Origin: a virus
DNA length: 20,384 nucleotides
IMG/VR virus record: IMGVR_UViG_3300010148_000169
Span: 1 to 20,384 of that record
Strand: one strand, 5' to 3'
Shown here: piece after piece, positions 1-7,080 of the stretch
Layout of the letters: every line of letters begins with the position of its first letter
Position numbering within the stretch: position 1 is the first letter of the stretch
Translations under genes and position numbers: made by a program
The notes under the pieces: generated by a model
Databases searched by the model: none
What the model saw: only the letters and a program-made list of their open reading frames with translations
What the model was told of the DNA's origin: nothing

Positions 1-1
1 C

Positions 2-3000
2 GATATAATAGATATAGACAAGTTAATTGCTGAAAAAGCTTCTCAAAAAACTCTTGATTTTGTAAATAACCCAAACTTATTTTATGAATTTCAAAGATCC
101 CCAGCTTATATTCCCCTTACCGATACTCAAGAAGATAGAGATTTTGAAGTAAGTAAGTTAAAACAATATGGTTTTGATCCTACATTAAATCGAAAACCAC
201 CTTTGGGAGTAATGGGTGGTGTAGGATACAACCCTCCAAGTTATAGTGATGCTAGAATAAATTTTGACCAATTTTCAGGAACAGATAAACAAAGATATCA
301 AGATGCAGTATTAAGTGGGCTAGAATCTGGTGATCCATATTTTATGAATCAAAAGTACACTAAAAGATTATCTGGGGAAAATTTAGGTAAGTTATACGGA
401 ATTGATTATGAAAACAATGTGCCTTACGGAACAACATTTGATTATGCAAATATACCTAACTCTGTGTTAAACGATCCTAAACAAGCTATACCTACGCTTG
501 ATAGATTACTTAGAGTTAAATTTAGAGAAAACGAGACTGAAATCCCTGAGGATTACGACTTTGATATTAAGCCAGATCCTTCTGGTACAGTAGCATACAC
601 ATTTCAAAACCCTTTTGATAACGGCAAACGCACACCAATAAATCCTCCAGGATTACAGATGCAAGAAGCAGGGGCTTTTATGGAGCAACTTACGTATGAG
701 ATATTGGGTGGAGGAGGTACGTTTTTAGCGAAAGCTATTGCCGAGGGAGGTAAAGGTGGACCAAGAGCAGTACCTAAAGGATTACTTTCAGCTGGAAACT
801 TGGCAGTAGTCGCCGAAGGTTTAGCAGGTTTTTATATTAAATACCAAAGATTAGAAGATTTAAAAGAAAGAGGGGTTTTAGGTGCAGACGTAAATATAAC
901 CAGAGAAGCTATGAAAGAGATGGGTCTGGTTATGGGTTTTGGTTTTGGTGCCAATGCTGTAATAGGTGGCATACAAAATATAGGTAAAGTTATTCCTGGA
1001 TTAGGGAGAACAGGACTTTTGCCTGGAGGATTAGACGAAGATGAATTTATTGAAGCATACGAATTTGTACAAAAAGAATTAAAAGATAATAATTTTGTTA
1101 ATGTGGGCACTTTAACAAGTCCACAAATTATGAGGAAATATTCAGAATACGTAGAGCAACAAGGTGGACCAAGGTTAGTTTCTCCTATTGAAAGTGCACA
1201 AAAAAGTTTAGACGACTTAGCTGAAGGATCTGAGACAGTAGGTGCACCATTACGTGAACAAAAAATAAGACAAGAAGAAGCAGCAGCAGAACAAATGGAT
1301 ACTCTGTTTGAAGAGTCAGCAGATTTAAACTTAAAAGATGCTCTAGAAGAAAGTTCAGACGTAGCACTTACAAGAACTGGGGAGGAATTAAGGGTTGCGG
1401 GACAAGAATTTGTAGAAAATACTCCAGAAGTAATCATAGCTAGAGGCAACGTAGATGATTTTATAGCCACTAATTCAGATAATTTTAGAAAGTTTTTAGA
1501 AGGCACACCTGACATGAGTCCTGCCGAAATAGGTAGAGGCATACAAGAAGGTTTTTACAATTTAAAAGTTGCTAAAGATATAGAAGTAGATGAAGCATTT
1601 AACGAAGCATTTAAAGTAGTTAGTGATAAAAGAAAAAAACCTTTTGACATGTCAGAAGTACTTGATGTATTTAAGTCTATAGAAAAAAGTGAAGGTGAAA
1701 GTTTATTTCCTGCTGAACTATACGGTATGTCAAAAGCAGCAGTGGCTAGGATTGAAGGTACAGATAAAATAACTGGCAAAAAATTTATGTCAAGAGAAGC
1801 TTTTGATAGAAGTTATTCTCAAGTAAGGGGTAGACTAAACGAAGCATACAGAGTTGGCGATCAAGATATGATTGAAAGACTAGAATTAGTTGTTGACGCA
1901 TTCGAAAAAACTAGGTACGATACTTTATTAAGGGAAGGTGGAGAACAAAGCACTAAACTATACGATGACGCAGTAGAAAAATACAAAGTGTTTAAAAATC
2001 AATATAAATCAGGGGTTATAAATGACATTACAGCTTTAAGTAATAGTGTCACTAGGACTATGTCTTCTGATAGTATCACAGCTTCTAATAGGTTGTTAAG
2101 ATTTATCAATTCAGGGTCTACTATAACTGAGGATGGTGTAATAAGTTCTCCTGCATTTTTAAGGGATATTTTAATAGATCCTAAAAACTCAAGTTTAGGA
2201 GAAAAAATAAGGTTAGCTACAAAAAATAATCTATATGAGAATATTTTTGAACTTAAAAATGGTAGAGTAGTGCCTAAAGAAAATGGTGCACAATTATTAG
2301 ATACTTGGAAAAGTGATAATAAAAGTGTTTTAGATCCAGCTAATGGAATATTCAGTACTAATGAATTAGCTAAATTCGATAATATCGACCAACTGGTAAA
2401 CTCCTATAATAGACAACTAGAATCAGAAAATTTCTTACTAGACTTAGCGAGGAAAGAACAAGACTTACCAGAGCTTACAAAATCTAACATCAATGAGCCA
2501 GAAAAATGGTTTATGGATATATTTACATCTAAAAATGTAAAGAAACCAGAAAAATTATATAACATAATTACAAGAGCGGATAACATAGCTGGTGATACTG
2601 TATTGATGGACAGAGTAAAACTTACTATGTATAATGATTTTATGGCTAAAACATCCAAAACTGTGGACGGTGTTCCTGTATTTGATTCTAAATTGATTGA
2701 TGATTATATTAACGATCATGGTTATGCTATGGGAATATACTTAGGGGATGATTTCGTAAGTAACTTAACTAAATTAAATAATGATTTAAAATTGATAAGA
2801 CCATCTGATGCATCGTCTGCTCTCCAACCAGATCAAGGATTCTTTAAAGCTATAAACCAAATACTTAGAGCATATGTAGGTTTATTTACTAGACCTGGAA
2901 GAATGCTGACTGCTATAAATTATTTCAATATCGCTAAAAGAAATAAAAGAACTGTTAAACTCATGAAAAACCCTACTAAAATGTACGATATATTGATGAG

Positions 3001-3226
3001 TGGTAAAAAAGTTAAATCTGAAGAAGCTAATTATGTAAGGAGAGTCTTAGGTTATATGATGGGAGAAGTTATGTTTCAACCAGACGTTGGAATTACAGGT
3101 GGACCAGAAGGTGCTGTTGATCAAAGTGATCTACTGAGAAAAGATATTGAAAGTAAGAGAAATCAAGCACTCATTAATCAGTTAGAAGGCATTGAATCAG
3201 GAATGAAACTTAAATACGATTTCTAA
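2..3226 (+). CDS. Large virion-type protein, probable internal/ejection protein (5' partial)
   Basis: The reading frame is open from base 2 to the TAA at 3224-3226, so the gene begins before the window; at least 1074 codons are present. The TTG at 203 is not a convincing start because coding sequence continues upstream of it without a stop. I recognise no enzymatic motif. Visible features are a Gly-rich, moderately hydrophobic stretch around bases 700-1020, then a long, charged, predicted-helical body, and a basic segment near the C-terminus (about 2860-3000). Very long, helix-rich proteins with short hydrophobic Gly-rich patches, at the end of a structural block, are typical of internal core or DNA-ejection proteins of short-tailed phages. 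That role is inferred from size, composition and position only. A tail or capsid accessory protein is the alternative. The gene meets a minus-strand gene at its 3' end. Confidence 0.7.
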   Translation, partial: DIIDIDKLIAEKASQKTLDFVNNPNLFYEFQRSPAYIPLTDTQEDRDFEVSKLKQYGFDPTLNRKPPLGVMGGVGYNPPSYSDARINFDQFSGTDKQRYQDAVLSGLESGDPYFMNQKYTKRLSGENLGKLYGIDYENNVPYGTTFDYANIPNSVLNDPKQAIPTLDRLLRVKFRENETEIPEDYDFDIKPDPSGTVAYTFQNPFDNGKRTPINPPGLQMQEAGAFMEQLTYEILGGGGTFLAKAIAEGGKGGPRAVPKGLLSAGNLAVVAEGLAGFYIKYQRLEDLKERGVLGADVNITREAMKEMGLVMGFGFGANAVIGGIQNIGKVIPGLGRTGLLPGGLDEDEFIEAYEFVQKELKDNNFVNVGTLTSPQIMRKYSEYVEQQGGPRLVSPIESAQKSLDDLAEGSETVGAPLREQKIRQEEAAAEQMDTLFEESADLNLKDALEESSDVALTRTGEELRVAGQEFVENTPEVIIARGNVDDFIATNSDNFRKFLEGTPDMSPAEIGRGIQEGFYNLKVAKDIEVDEAFNEAFKVVSDKRKKPFDMSEVLDVFKSIEKSEGESLFPAELYGMSKAAVARIEGTDKITGKKFMSREAFDRSYSQVRGRLNEAYRVGDQDMIERLELVVDAFEKTRYDTLLREGGEQSTKLYDDAVEKYKVFKNQYKSGVINDITALSNSVTRTMSSDSITASNRLLRFINSGSTITEDGVISSPAFLRDILIDPKNSSLGEKIRLATKNNLYENIFELKNGRVVPKENGAQLLDTWKSDNKSVLDPANGIFSTNELAKFDNIDQLVNSYNRQLESENFLLDLARKEQDLPELTKSNINEPEKWFMDIFTSKNVKKPEKLYNIITRADNIAGDTVLMDRVKLTMYNDFMAKTSKTVDGVPVFDSKLIDDYINDHGYAMGIYLGDDFVSNLTKLNNDLKLIRPSDASSALQPDQGFFKAINQILRAYVGLFTRPGRMLTAINYFNIAKRNKRTVKLMKNPTKMYDILMSGKKVKSEEANYVRRVLGYMMGEVMFQPDVGITGGPEGAVDQSDLLRKDIESKRNQALINQLEGIESGMKLKYDF

Positions 3227-4674
3227 ACTAACCAATCTTTCCATTTTTCTTCACCAAGCACAGTTTGAGCAATGTTTTGTTTTTGACGCAGGGCTTTCAC
3301 TATTTTTTCATCAACAGTTTTTTCACACACTATATCAATATATGTGACCTTATCGTCTTGACCGATACGATGAGCTCTATCTTCTGACTGTAACCTTTTC
3401 TCTAAATCATAGTTATTAGAATAATATATAACTGTATTGGCAGCAGTCAAAGTAATACCATAACCACCTGTTTGTGTATTACCCACAAAGAATCTCATCT
3501 TACTGTCAGGGTCTTGAAAATCTTTTATTATACCTTCACGCTCTGATTGTTGTACGTCACCAAAATACATACCTACTGAGTCAGAGCCATATTTCTCACT
3601 CAGGGCTTTATTTATCTTTCTAATATCATGCCTGTAGTTTGCCCAGATAATAACTTTGCCTTGAACTTCTTCTATTATCTGTAATAATTCTTCTAACCTA
3701 TTTGAATCTAACTCTTTCGTAGTACCCTTATCAGTATTTATAAAACCACAAGATATTTGATGTAATCTCACTATTTGTGTAATTACAGAGTTAATTGTGA
3801 CCTTTTCGCCTGACAATACCGCTAAAGCATTGCGTTGAATATCCTTGTAGACGCGTTTTTGGTCGTCTGTCATCTCTATTTTTCGCTTAATATAGACCTT
3901 TGGAGGAAGGTCAAGGCAATCTTTTTTCAAGATACGAAAGCTAAATGACTTTAATAATTCATTTAATTCGTTCAAGTTTTTATAACCAGTAACTAATTTA
4001 AAATTTCTACCGTTCATGGAACGTTCTATTAAGTCAGCAAACCTTGCTCTGAATGAAAAATAACTACTGAAACCTAATAGTGATGGGTCTAGAAAATAAC
4101 ATTGACTAAATAAGTCTAATGGACTTTTTGTCACAGGAGAGCCTGTCAGTATTCTTTTATAGTATGCATACTTACCGAGTCTTACAGTATTGACAGTTCT
4201 CTTAGCTTTGTAATTTTTGATAGTTGTACTTTCGTCTATGATAAACATACATTGACGTTCCATTAAAAACTTAGAAGCTATCTCAGTACCTCTCTTTGTA
4301 CTGAATGCTTCTATGTTCATGATAAATATCTTCAGCTCATCTGATTTATCAAAAAGAGTTTCTAGGTTTTCTTTATTCTTTTTAGTGTTAGCGTTTGACC
4401 ATTTGACTATTGATTTTGGTATTTCGTCAGGTAAGTGTGTTGGTATTTCGTATGTAAACCAATTATCATATACACCTTTGGGTGCAACTATAAGTACACC
4501 GTTTAGTTTTTTATCCATGTACAATTTAACAAAGTTGTCAATCACTACTTTTGACTTACCACAGCCCATCTCCATAAATAGAGCAAACGATTCTTTTTCA
4601 CACGACATATCAAGTGCATCCACCTGATGTGTATAGGGTGTAGTTTTATATGTATACTGACTCATATAAGGCAT
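3223..4674 (-). CDS. SNF2-family (SF2) DNA helicase/translocase
   Basis: This 483-residue protein has a full set of SF2 motifs of the SNF2/RapA type. An N-terminal HQ pair lies near residues 16-17, Walker A at 37-41 (GCGKS), Walker B DEST at 147-150, and motif III LTGSP at 176-180. The second RecA lobe ends with a GYGITLTAAN segment and motif VI at 429-439 (QSEDRAHRIGQ), which is highly characteristic of SNF2 proteins. No accessory nuclease or chromatin domain is present, so this is a compact phage version. Such proteins translocate on double-stranded DNA; phage roles in replication, recombination or displacing bound proteins are possible but not shown. The start at 4674 lacks a clear Shine-Dalgarno, and an in-frame ATG three codons later (4665) is equally possible. 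It is the only substantial minus-strand gene here, and its stop overlaps the stop of the convergent virion gene. Confidence 0.92.
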   Translation of the reverse strand: MPYMSQYTYKTTPYTHQVDALDMSCEKESFALFMEMGCGKSKVVIDNFVKLYMDKKLNGVLIVAPKGVYDNWFTYEIPTHLPDEIPKSIVKWSNANTKKNKENLETLFDKSDELKIFIMNIEAFSTKRGTEIASKFLMERQCMFIIDESTTIKNYKAKRTVNTVRLGKYAYYKRILTGSPVTKSPLDLFSQCYFLDPSLLGFSSYFSFRARFADLIERSMNGRNFKLVTGYKNLNELNELLKSFSFRILKKDCLDLPPKVYIKRKIEMTDDQKRVYKDIQRNALAVLSGEKVTINSVITQIVRLHQISCGFINTDKGTTKELDSNRLEELLQIIEEVQGKVIIWANYRHDIRKINKALSEKYGSDSVGMYFGDVQQSEREGIIKDFQDPDSKMRFFVGNTQTGGYGITLTAANTVIYYSNNYDLEKRLQSEDRAHRIGQDDKVTYIDIVCEKTVDEKIVKALRQKQNIAQTVLGEEKWKDWLV

Positions 4675-4753
4675 AGCATATTTATACTTAACCAGAAAGT
4701 AAATGATTGCTCGTGATTTATTAGCACTATTGAGCTAATAGGGTGATAATATA

Positions 4754-4825
4754 TCAGCTAATAGGTAGCTTAAGTGATTGATTTATTTAAGGATATACCT
4801 AAGAACATATTGACCTATTAGCTGA
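4754..4825. repeat. Perfect 13-base inverted repeat built on the CTAATAGG box
   Basis: TCAGCTAATAGGT at 4754-4766 is exactly repeated in inverse orientation at 4813-4825, with 46 bases between the arms. A further direct copy of the core, AGCTAATAGG, sits at 4733-4742, 23 bases before the left arm. A shorter ACTAATAGG lies at 4885-4893. Repeated boxes in both orientations in a divergent promoter region suggest binding sites for a phage regulator or an initiator protein. The binding function is inferred. Confidence 0.55.
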
Positions 4826-4869
4826 AATTAACATTTATCCTTTACTAAAAATAAAATCTCCCTATACTA

Positions 4870-4932
4870 CTAATAGTAAATAGTACTAATAGGCACTGAT
4901 GGTGGTGCCGTATAAGTTTTGTCATTTTCCAT
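4870..4932 (-). CDS. Possible 20-residue leader peptide with AGGAGG upstream
   Basis: On the minus strand an AGGAGG (complement of 4936-4941) lies three bases before an ATG at 4932. That ATG opens a 20-codon frame ending in TAG at 4870-4872. A second ATG at 4925 opens an overlapping 26-codon frame ending at 4845. Either lies in the leader of the minus-strand helicase gene. A full-consensus Shine-Dalgarno is unusual in this window, which is the only reason to list it. The three-base spacing is short for good initiation, and chance is a real alternative. Confidence 0.2.
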   Translation of the reverse strand: MENDKTYTAPPSVPISTIYY

Positions 4933-4972
4933 GATCCTCCTAAGACTAAAAACTTGACAAGACACACCATCA
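4897..4972. repeat. Nested inverted repeats before the AlkB-like gene
   Basis: TGATGGTG at 4897-4904 pairs with CACCATCA at 4965-4972, and inside it AAGTTTT at 4914-4920 pairs with AAAACTT at 4949-4955, followed by GTC 4921-4923 with GAC 4944-4946. A transcript through here could fold into a stem of two or three helical segments ending seven bases before the ATG at 4979. On the minus strand the apical part holds AGGAGG (complement of 4936-4941). The fold was read by eye; its stability has not been calculated. Confidence 0.4.
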
Positions 4973-4978
4973 CTTATT

Positions 4979-5560
4979 ATGATAGAATTTATAAAAGGAG
5001 AATTTACAGGTTTTGATTGTGGTATTACTACTTGGGACGAGCCAAGAGTTCGCATGTATAAAGGCAAAAAAGTAGTAGGCAGACCAACTCGTGGCTTTGG
5101 CGATAGCCCTTTCGAATATGCTGGTAAACTATATGAGCCTGAGCCGTGGTCTACTCCTATGTATGTAATAAAATCAAACGCTGAACATTTGGTAAGTTAT
5201 AAATTAAAAAAAGAAGTGAAGTTTAATTTTTGTTTGTGTGGATATTATGGACCAGAAGGTAAAGGCATACCGCACCATTCTGATACAGTACCCACTAAAA
5301 ACGATATAGTTTTGTCCGTGTCTCTTGGTGCACCTAGAGTTTTCGAATGGCTTGAGTATGAAAAAGATATAAAAGAAAAAGTAGACACTAGTGAAATAAA
5401 TACTAAGTATGTTCCTAAAAAAAGTTTAACACATTATTTGATGGAAGATGGCGACGTTTTTATATTTGATGGTAAATCTCAAATGAGAAGTACACACGCA
5501 GTATTAGATATGGAAGGTTGTGGAGAGAGAATCAACCTTACCTTCAGAAGTGGCGTATAA
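4979..5560 (+). CDS. AlkB-like 2-oxoglutarate/Fe(II)-dependent dioxygenase
   Basis: The 193-residue protein carries the AlkB-type double-stranded beta-helix signature. The iron ligands are H100 and D102 of an HSD motif and the distal H173 in STHAV. The 2-oxoglutarate-binding C-terminal pattern RxNxTxR runs from R184 to R190. The segment SVSLGAPRVFEW (113-124) and the MEDGDVFIFDG strand (155-165) are also typical. Family members oxidise alkyl groups on nucleic-acid bases, releasing them as aldehydes, so repair of alkylated phage DNA or RNA is the default reading. A role in base modification alongside the cassette at 10134-13265 is possible but unsupported. The start has no Shine-Dalgarno upstream. 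The purine-rich AAAGGAG after the ATG does not precede a usable in-frame start until the ATG at 5054, which would remove 25 residues. Confidence 0.9.
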   Translation: MIEFIKGEFTGFDCGITTWDEPRVRMYKGKKVVGRPTRGFGDSPFEYAGKLYEPEPWSTPMYVIKSNAEHLVSYKLKKEVKFNFCLCGYYGPEGKGIPHHSDTVPTKNDIVLSVSLGAPRVFEWLEYEKDIKEKVDTSEINTKYVPKKSLTHYLMEDGDVFIFDGKSQMRSTHAVLDMEGCGERINLTFRSGV

Positions 5561-5575
5561 ATACGCAACAACCTA

Positions 5576-5604
5576 TTTACTTTTATTACCAAAAATAGTT
5601 TAAT
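5576..5604 (+). promoter_or_regulatory. Candidate promoter for the 5646-7012 operon
   Basis: TTTACT (5576-5581, four of six consensus bases) and TTTAAT (5599-5604, five of six) are 17 bases apart, upstream of the ATG at 5646. In A+T-rich DNA such matches arise by chance. Support comes from position: it falls in the gap between two genes, and the twin palindromes listed separately fall in its spacer and just after its expected start point. Confidence 0.3.
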
Positions 5605-5627
5605 AGAGACGCACTACCAAAAGTAGT
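5585..5627. repeat. Twin imperfect palindromes, candidate operators
   Basis: ATTACCAAAAATAGT (5585-5599) and ACTACCAAAAGTAGT (5613-5627) match at 13 of 15 positions with starts 28 bases apart. The second, with one more base on each side (5612-5628), is a six-pair inverted repeat around CAAAA; the first is a degraded version. Two similar sites on either side of a possible transcription start are what an operator pair would look like. There is no T-run, so a terminator is unlikely. Confidence 0.4.
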
Positions 5628-5645
5628 GATAACAAAGGAAAAATT

Positions 5646-6200
5646 ATGACAAATATATTAGATCAAATGGAAAAAGATGCAGAGGAGAAAGAAATTAAGT
5701 CTGAAGATTTAAAAAGTATTTCTGCTTTAGCTAAAGACCTGAAAGACCTAGAAGCTCAAATGGAAGAACAGCAAGATGTTCTTAACAATCTTAAAAATAA
5801 ATACCGTCAAATAAGTGAAGAGGACTTACCTTCTAAATTAGAAGAAGTAGGTATGTCTGAATTTAAACTTAGCGACGGTACTTCTATTTCAGTAAATAGG
5901 TTTTACTCTGGTCGTATCACTGAGGAAAATAGAGATCAATGTTTTCATTGGCTTGAAGAAAATGGTCTTGGTGATATTATAAAGAACACTGTCTCGGCTA
6001 ACTTCGGTAGAGGTGAAGACGAGAGTGCAAAAACTCTTATGACTAACTTAGAGAAAGAAGGGTACTCGCTCATGCAGAAAAAATGGGTAGAGCCTATGAC
6101 TCTCAAAGCTGTCATTAAAGAGCAGGTAGAAAAAGGTAGCGACCTCCCTTTAGACACCTTTAATGTATATGTAGGTCGTAAAATAAAGGTGAAAAAATGA
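5646..6200 (+). CDS. Phage protein of unknown function with N-terminal coiled coil
   Basis: I do not recognise an enzyme family in this 184-residue protein. Residues about 20-60 are rich in Leu, Glu, Lys and Gln with heptad-like spacing and predict a coiled coil. The remainder is a mixed alpha/beta region with a basic end (GRKIKVKK). The ATG at 5646 is preceded by AAAGGA at suitable spacing. Its TGA overlaps the ATG of the next gene (ATGA at 6197-6200), so the two are probably translationally coupled. That places it with the candidate ssDNA-binding protein and the replication genes. A structural or adaptor role in replication is a guess from this context alone. Confidence 0.8.
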   Translation: MTNILDQMEKDAEEKEIKSEDLKSISALAKDLKDLEAQMEEQQDVLNNLKNKYRQISEEDLPSKLEEVGMSEFKLSDGTSISVNRFYSGRITEENRDQCFHWLEENGLGDIIKNTVSANFGRGEDESAKTLMTNLEKEGYSLMQKKWVEPMTLKAVIKEQVEKGSDLPLDTFNVYVGRKIKVKK

Positions 6201-7012
6201 CAACTAACGAAGCTGTTAAAGAAGACGTAGAGGCTACTCCTACTGAATCTAAGCCATCAAAAGAAGTAGCAACTAAATCAAACACGGCTTTAGCCACTGC
6301 CTCATTATTTGAGGAAGATGCTGGGTCTGGTTTGGAAAATGTAACCTCTGACGATATTACTATTCCTCGTCTTAAAATACTTCAAGCTATGAGCCCAGAA
6401 GTAAATAAGAAGGATGGTAAATATATTGAGGGTGCAGTAGCTGGTGATATAACTAACACAGTCACTAAAGAAGTCTTTAGGGAAGATGTTGGATGTTTTG
6501 TATTACCAGTGTCGTATAGACGTATGTTTCTCGAGTGGCAGCCACGCGAGACAGGTGGAGGGTTGGTGACGCAACACTTTGACCCTGAAATACTACGTCA
6601 AACTAAAAAGGATAGGGATGGTAGAGATGTCCTAGATAATGGAAACTATATCCAGACATCTGCAACTCACTATTGCCTAGTACTAGACGGTGACTCGTTT
6701 CAACAAGTTATGATTCCTATGGCTGGAACACAGTTAAAGAAATCAAGAACTTGGAATGCAGTTATGGCTAGTCTAAAAGTGAAAAAAGCGGACGGTGGTG
6801 TTTTTACTCCTCCTACCTATAGCCACAAATATAAATTGACTACTGTACAGGAGTCAAATGATCGTGGTACATGGTTCGGTTGGAATGTAGACATGGTGGG
6901 TCCAGTCACAGAAGAAGAAACAGATATGTATCTTGCAGCTAAACAGTTTTCACAGACCGTAGGTAGTGAAAATGTTGTGATGGCTACTTCTAACGACGAA
7001 GCTCCTTTCTAA
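6197..7012 (+). CDS. Candidate phage single-stranded DNA-binding protein
   Basis: The 271-residue protein has a low-complexity N-terminal 40 residues rich in Thr, Glu, Lys and Ala. A conserved-looking core starts near DITIPRLKILQA (53-64). The last seven residues are SNDEAPF (265-271). A short acidic tail ending in Pro-Phe, or simply in Phe, is the hallmark of bacterial SSB (IPF ending) and of T7 gp2.5-like proteins, where it recruits polymerase and helicase. The core cannot be confirmed as an OB fold by eye. Position directly before primase, helicase and polymerase genes fits the role. A recombination mediator is an alternative. The gene overlaps its upstream neighbour by four bases, with AAGGTG as Shine-Dalgarno. 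Confidence 0.6.
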   Translation: MTTNEAVKEDVEATPTESKPSKEVATKSNTALATASLFEEDAGSGLENVTSDDITIPRLKILQAMSPEVNKKDGKYIEGAVAGDITNTVTKEVFREDVGCFVLPVSYRRMFLEWQPRETGGGLVTQHFDPEILRQTKKDRDGRDVLDNGNYIQTSATHYCLVLDGDSFQQVMIPMAGTQLKKSRTWNAVMASLKVKKADGGVFTPPTYSHKYKLTTVQESNDRGTWFGWNVDMVGPVTEEETDMYLAAKQFSQTVGSENVVMATSNDEAPF

Positions 7013-7031
7013 TCCTTTTTTAAATTACAGT

Positions 7032-7062
7032 TCTAGGGTAAGTTATATTTACTTACCCTAGA
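7032..7062. promoter_or_regulatory. Perfect 12-bp-stem hairpin before the primase gene
   Basis: TCTAGGGTAAGT (7032-7043) and ACTTACCCTAGA (7051-7062) are exact inverse complements around a seven-base loop. No T-run follows on either strand, so it is not a standard intrinsic terminator. It lies midway in the only gap (7013-7080) between the SSB-like and primase genes. It could be an operator for a dimeric regulator, an RNA processing site or a protected mRNA 5' end. Confidence 0.6.
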
Positions 7063-7080
7063 CTAAGACTTGAGGACAGA

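Larger units (their letters stand above)
4675..4978. promoter_or_regulatory. Divergent intergenic control region
   Basis: This 304-base gap separates the minus-strand SNF2-like helicase from the plus-strand AlkB-like gene, so it should hold promoters firing both ways. It contains CTAATAGG boxes at 4735-4742, 4758-4765 and 4886-4893 on the + strand and one on the - strand at 4815-4822. It also holds a perfect 13-base inverted repeat and, nearer the AlkB-like gene, nested inverted repeats. No convincing pair of sigma-70 boxes with good spacing was found in either direction. No tRNA or protein gene longer than about 26 codons is evident. Confidence 0.6.

Noticed and set aside
832-2658. Minus-strand open frames inside the virion gene
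   Set aside because: They are Ser/Leu-rich antisense shadows of a well-supported + strand gene and have no motifs or ribosome sites.
203-3226. TTG at 203 as the start of the large virion gene
   Set aside because: The same frame is open back to base 2 with normal coding composition, so the gene is cut by the window edge.
4810-4838. TTGACC with ATTTAT as a rightward promoter in the divergent gap
   Set aside because: The -10 box matches only three of six consensus bases, too weak in A+T-rich DNA.
4954-4980. TTGACA and TATTAT as a promoter for the AlkB-like gene
   Set aside because: Spacing is only 15 bases and the predicted start point (about 4987) lies after the ATG at 4979.
4979-5560. 2OG-Fe oxygenase read as a TET/JBP-type thymine hydroxylase serving the glycosyltransferase
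   Set aside because: The RxNxTxR end and SLGxxRxF segment are AlkB-type. The TS-like gene next to the glycosyltransferase is a better hydroxymethyl source.
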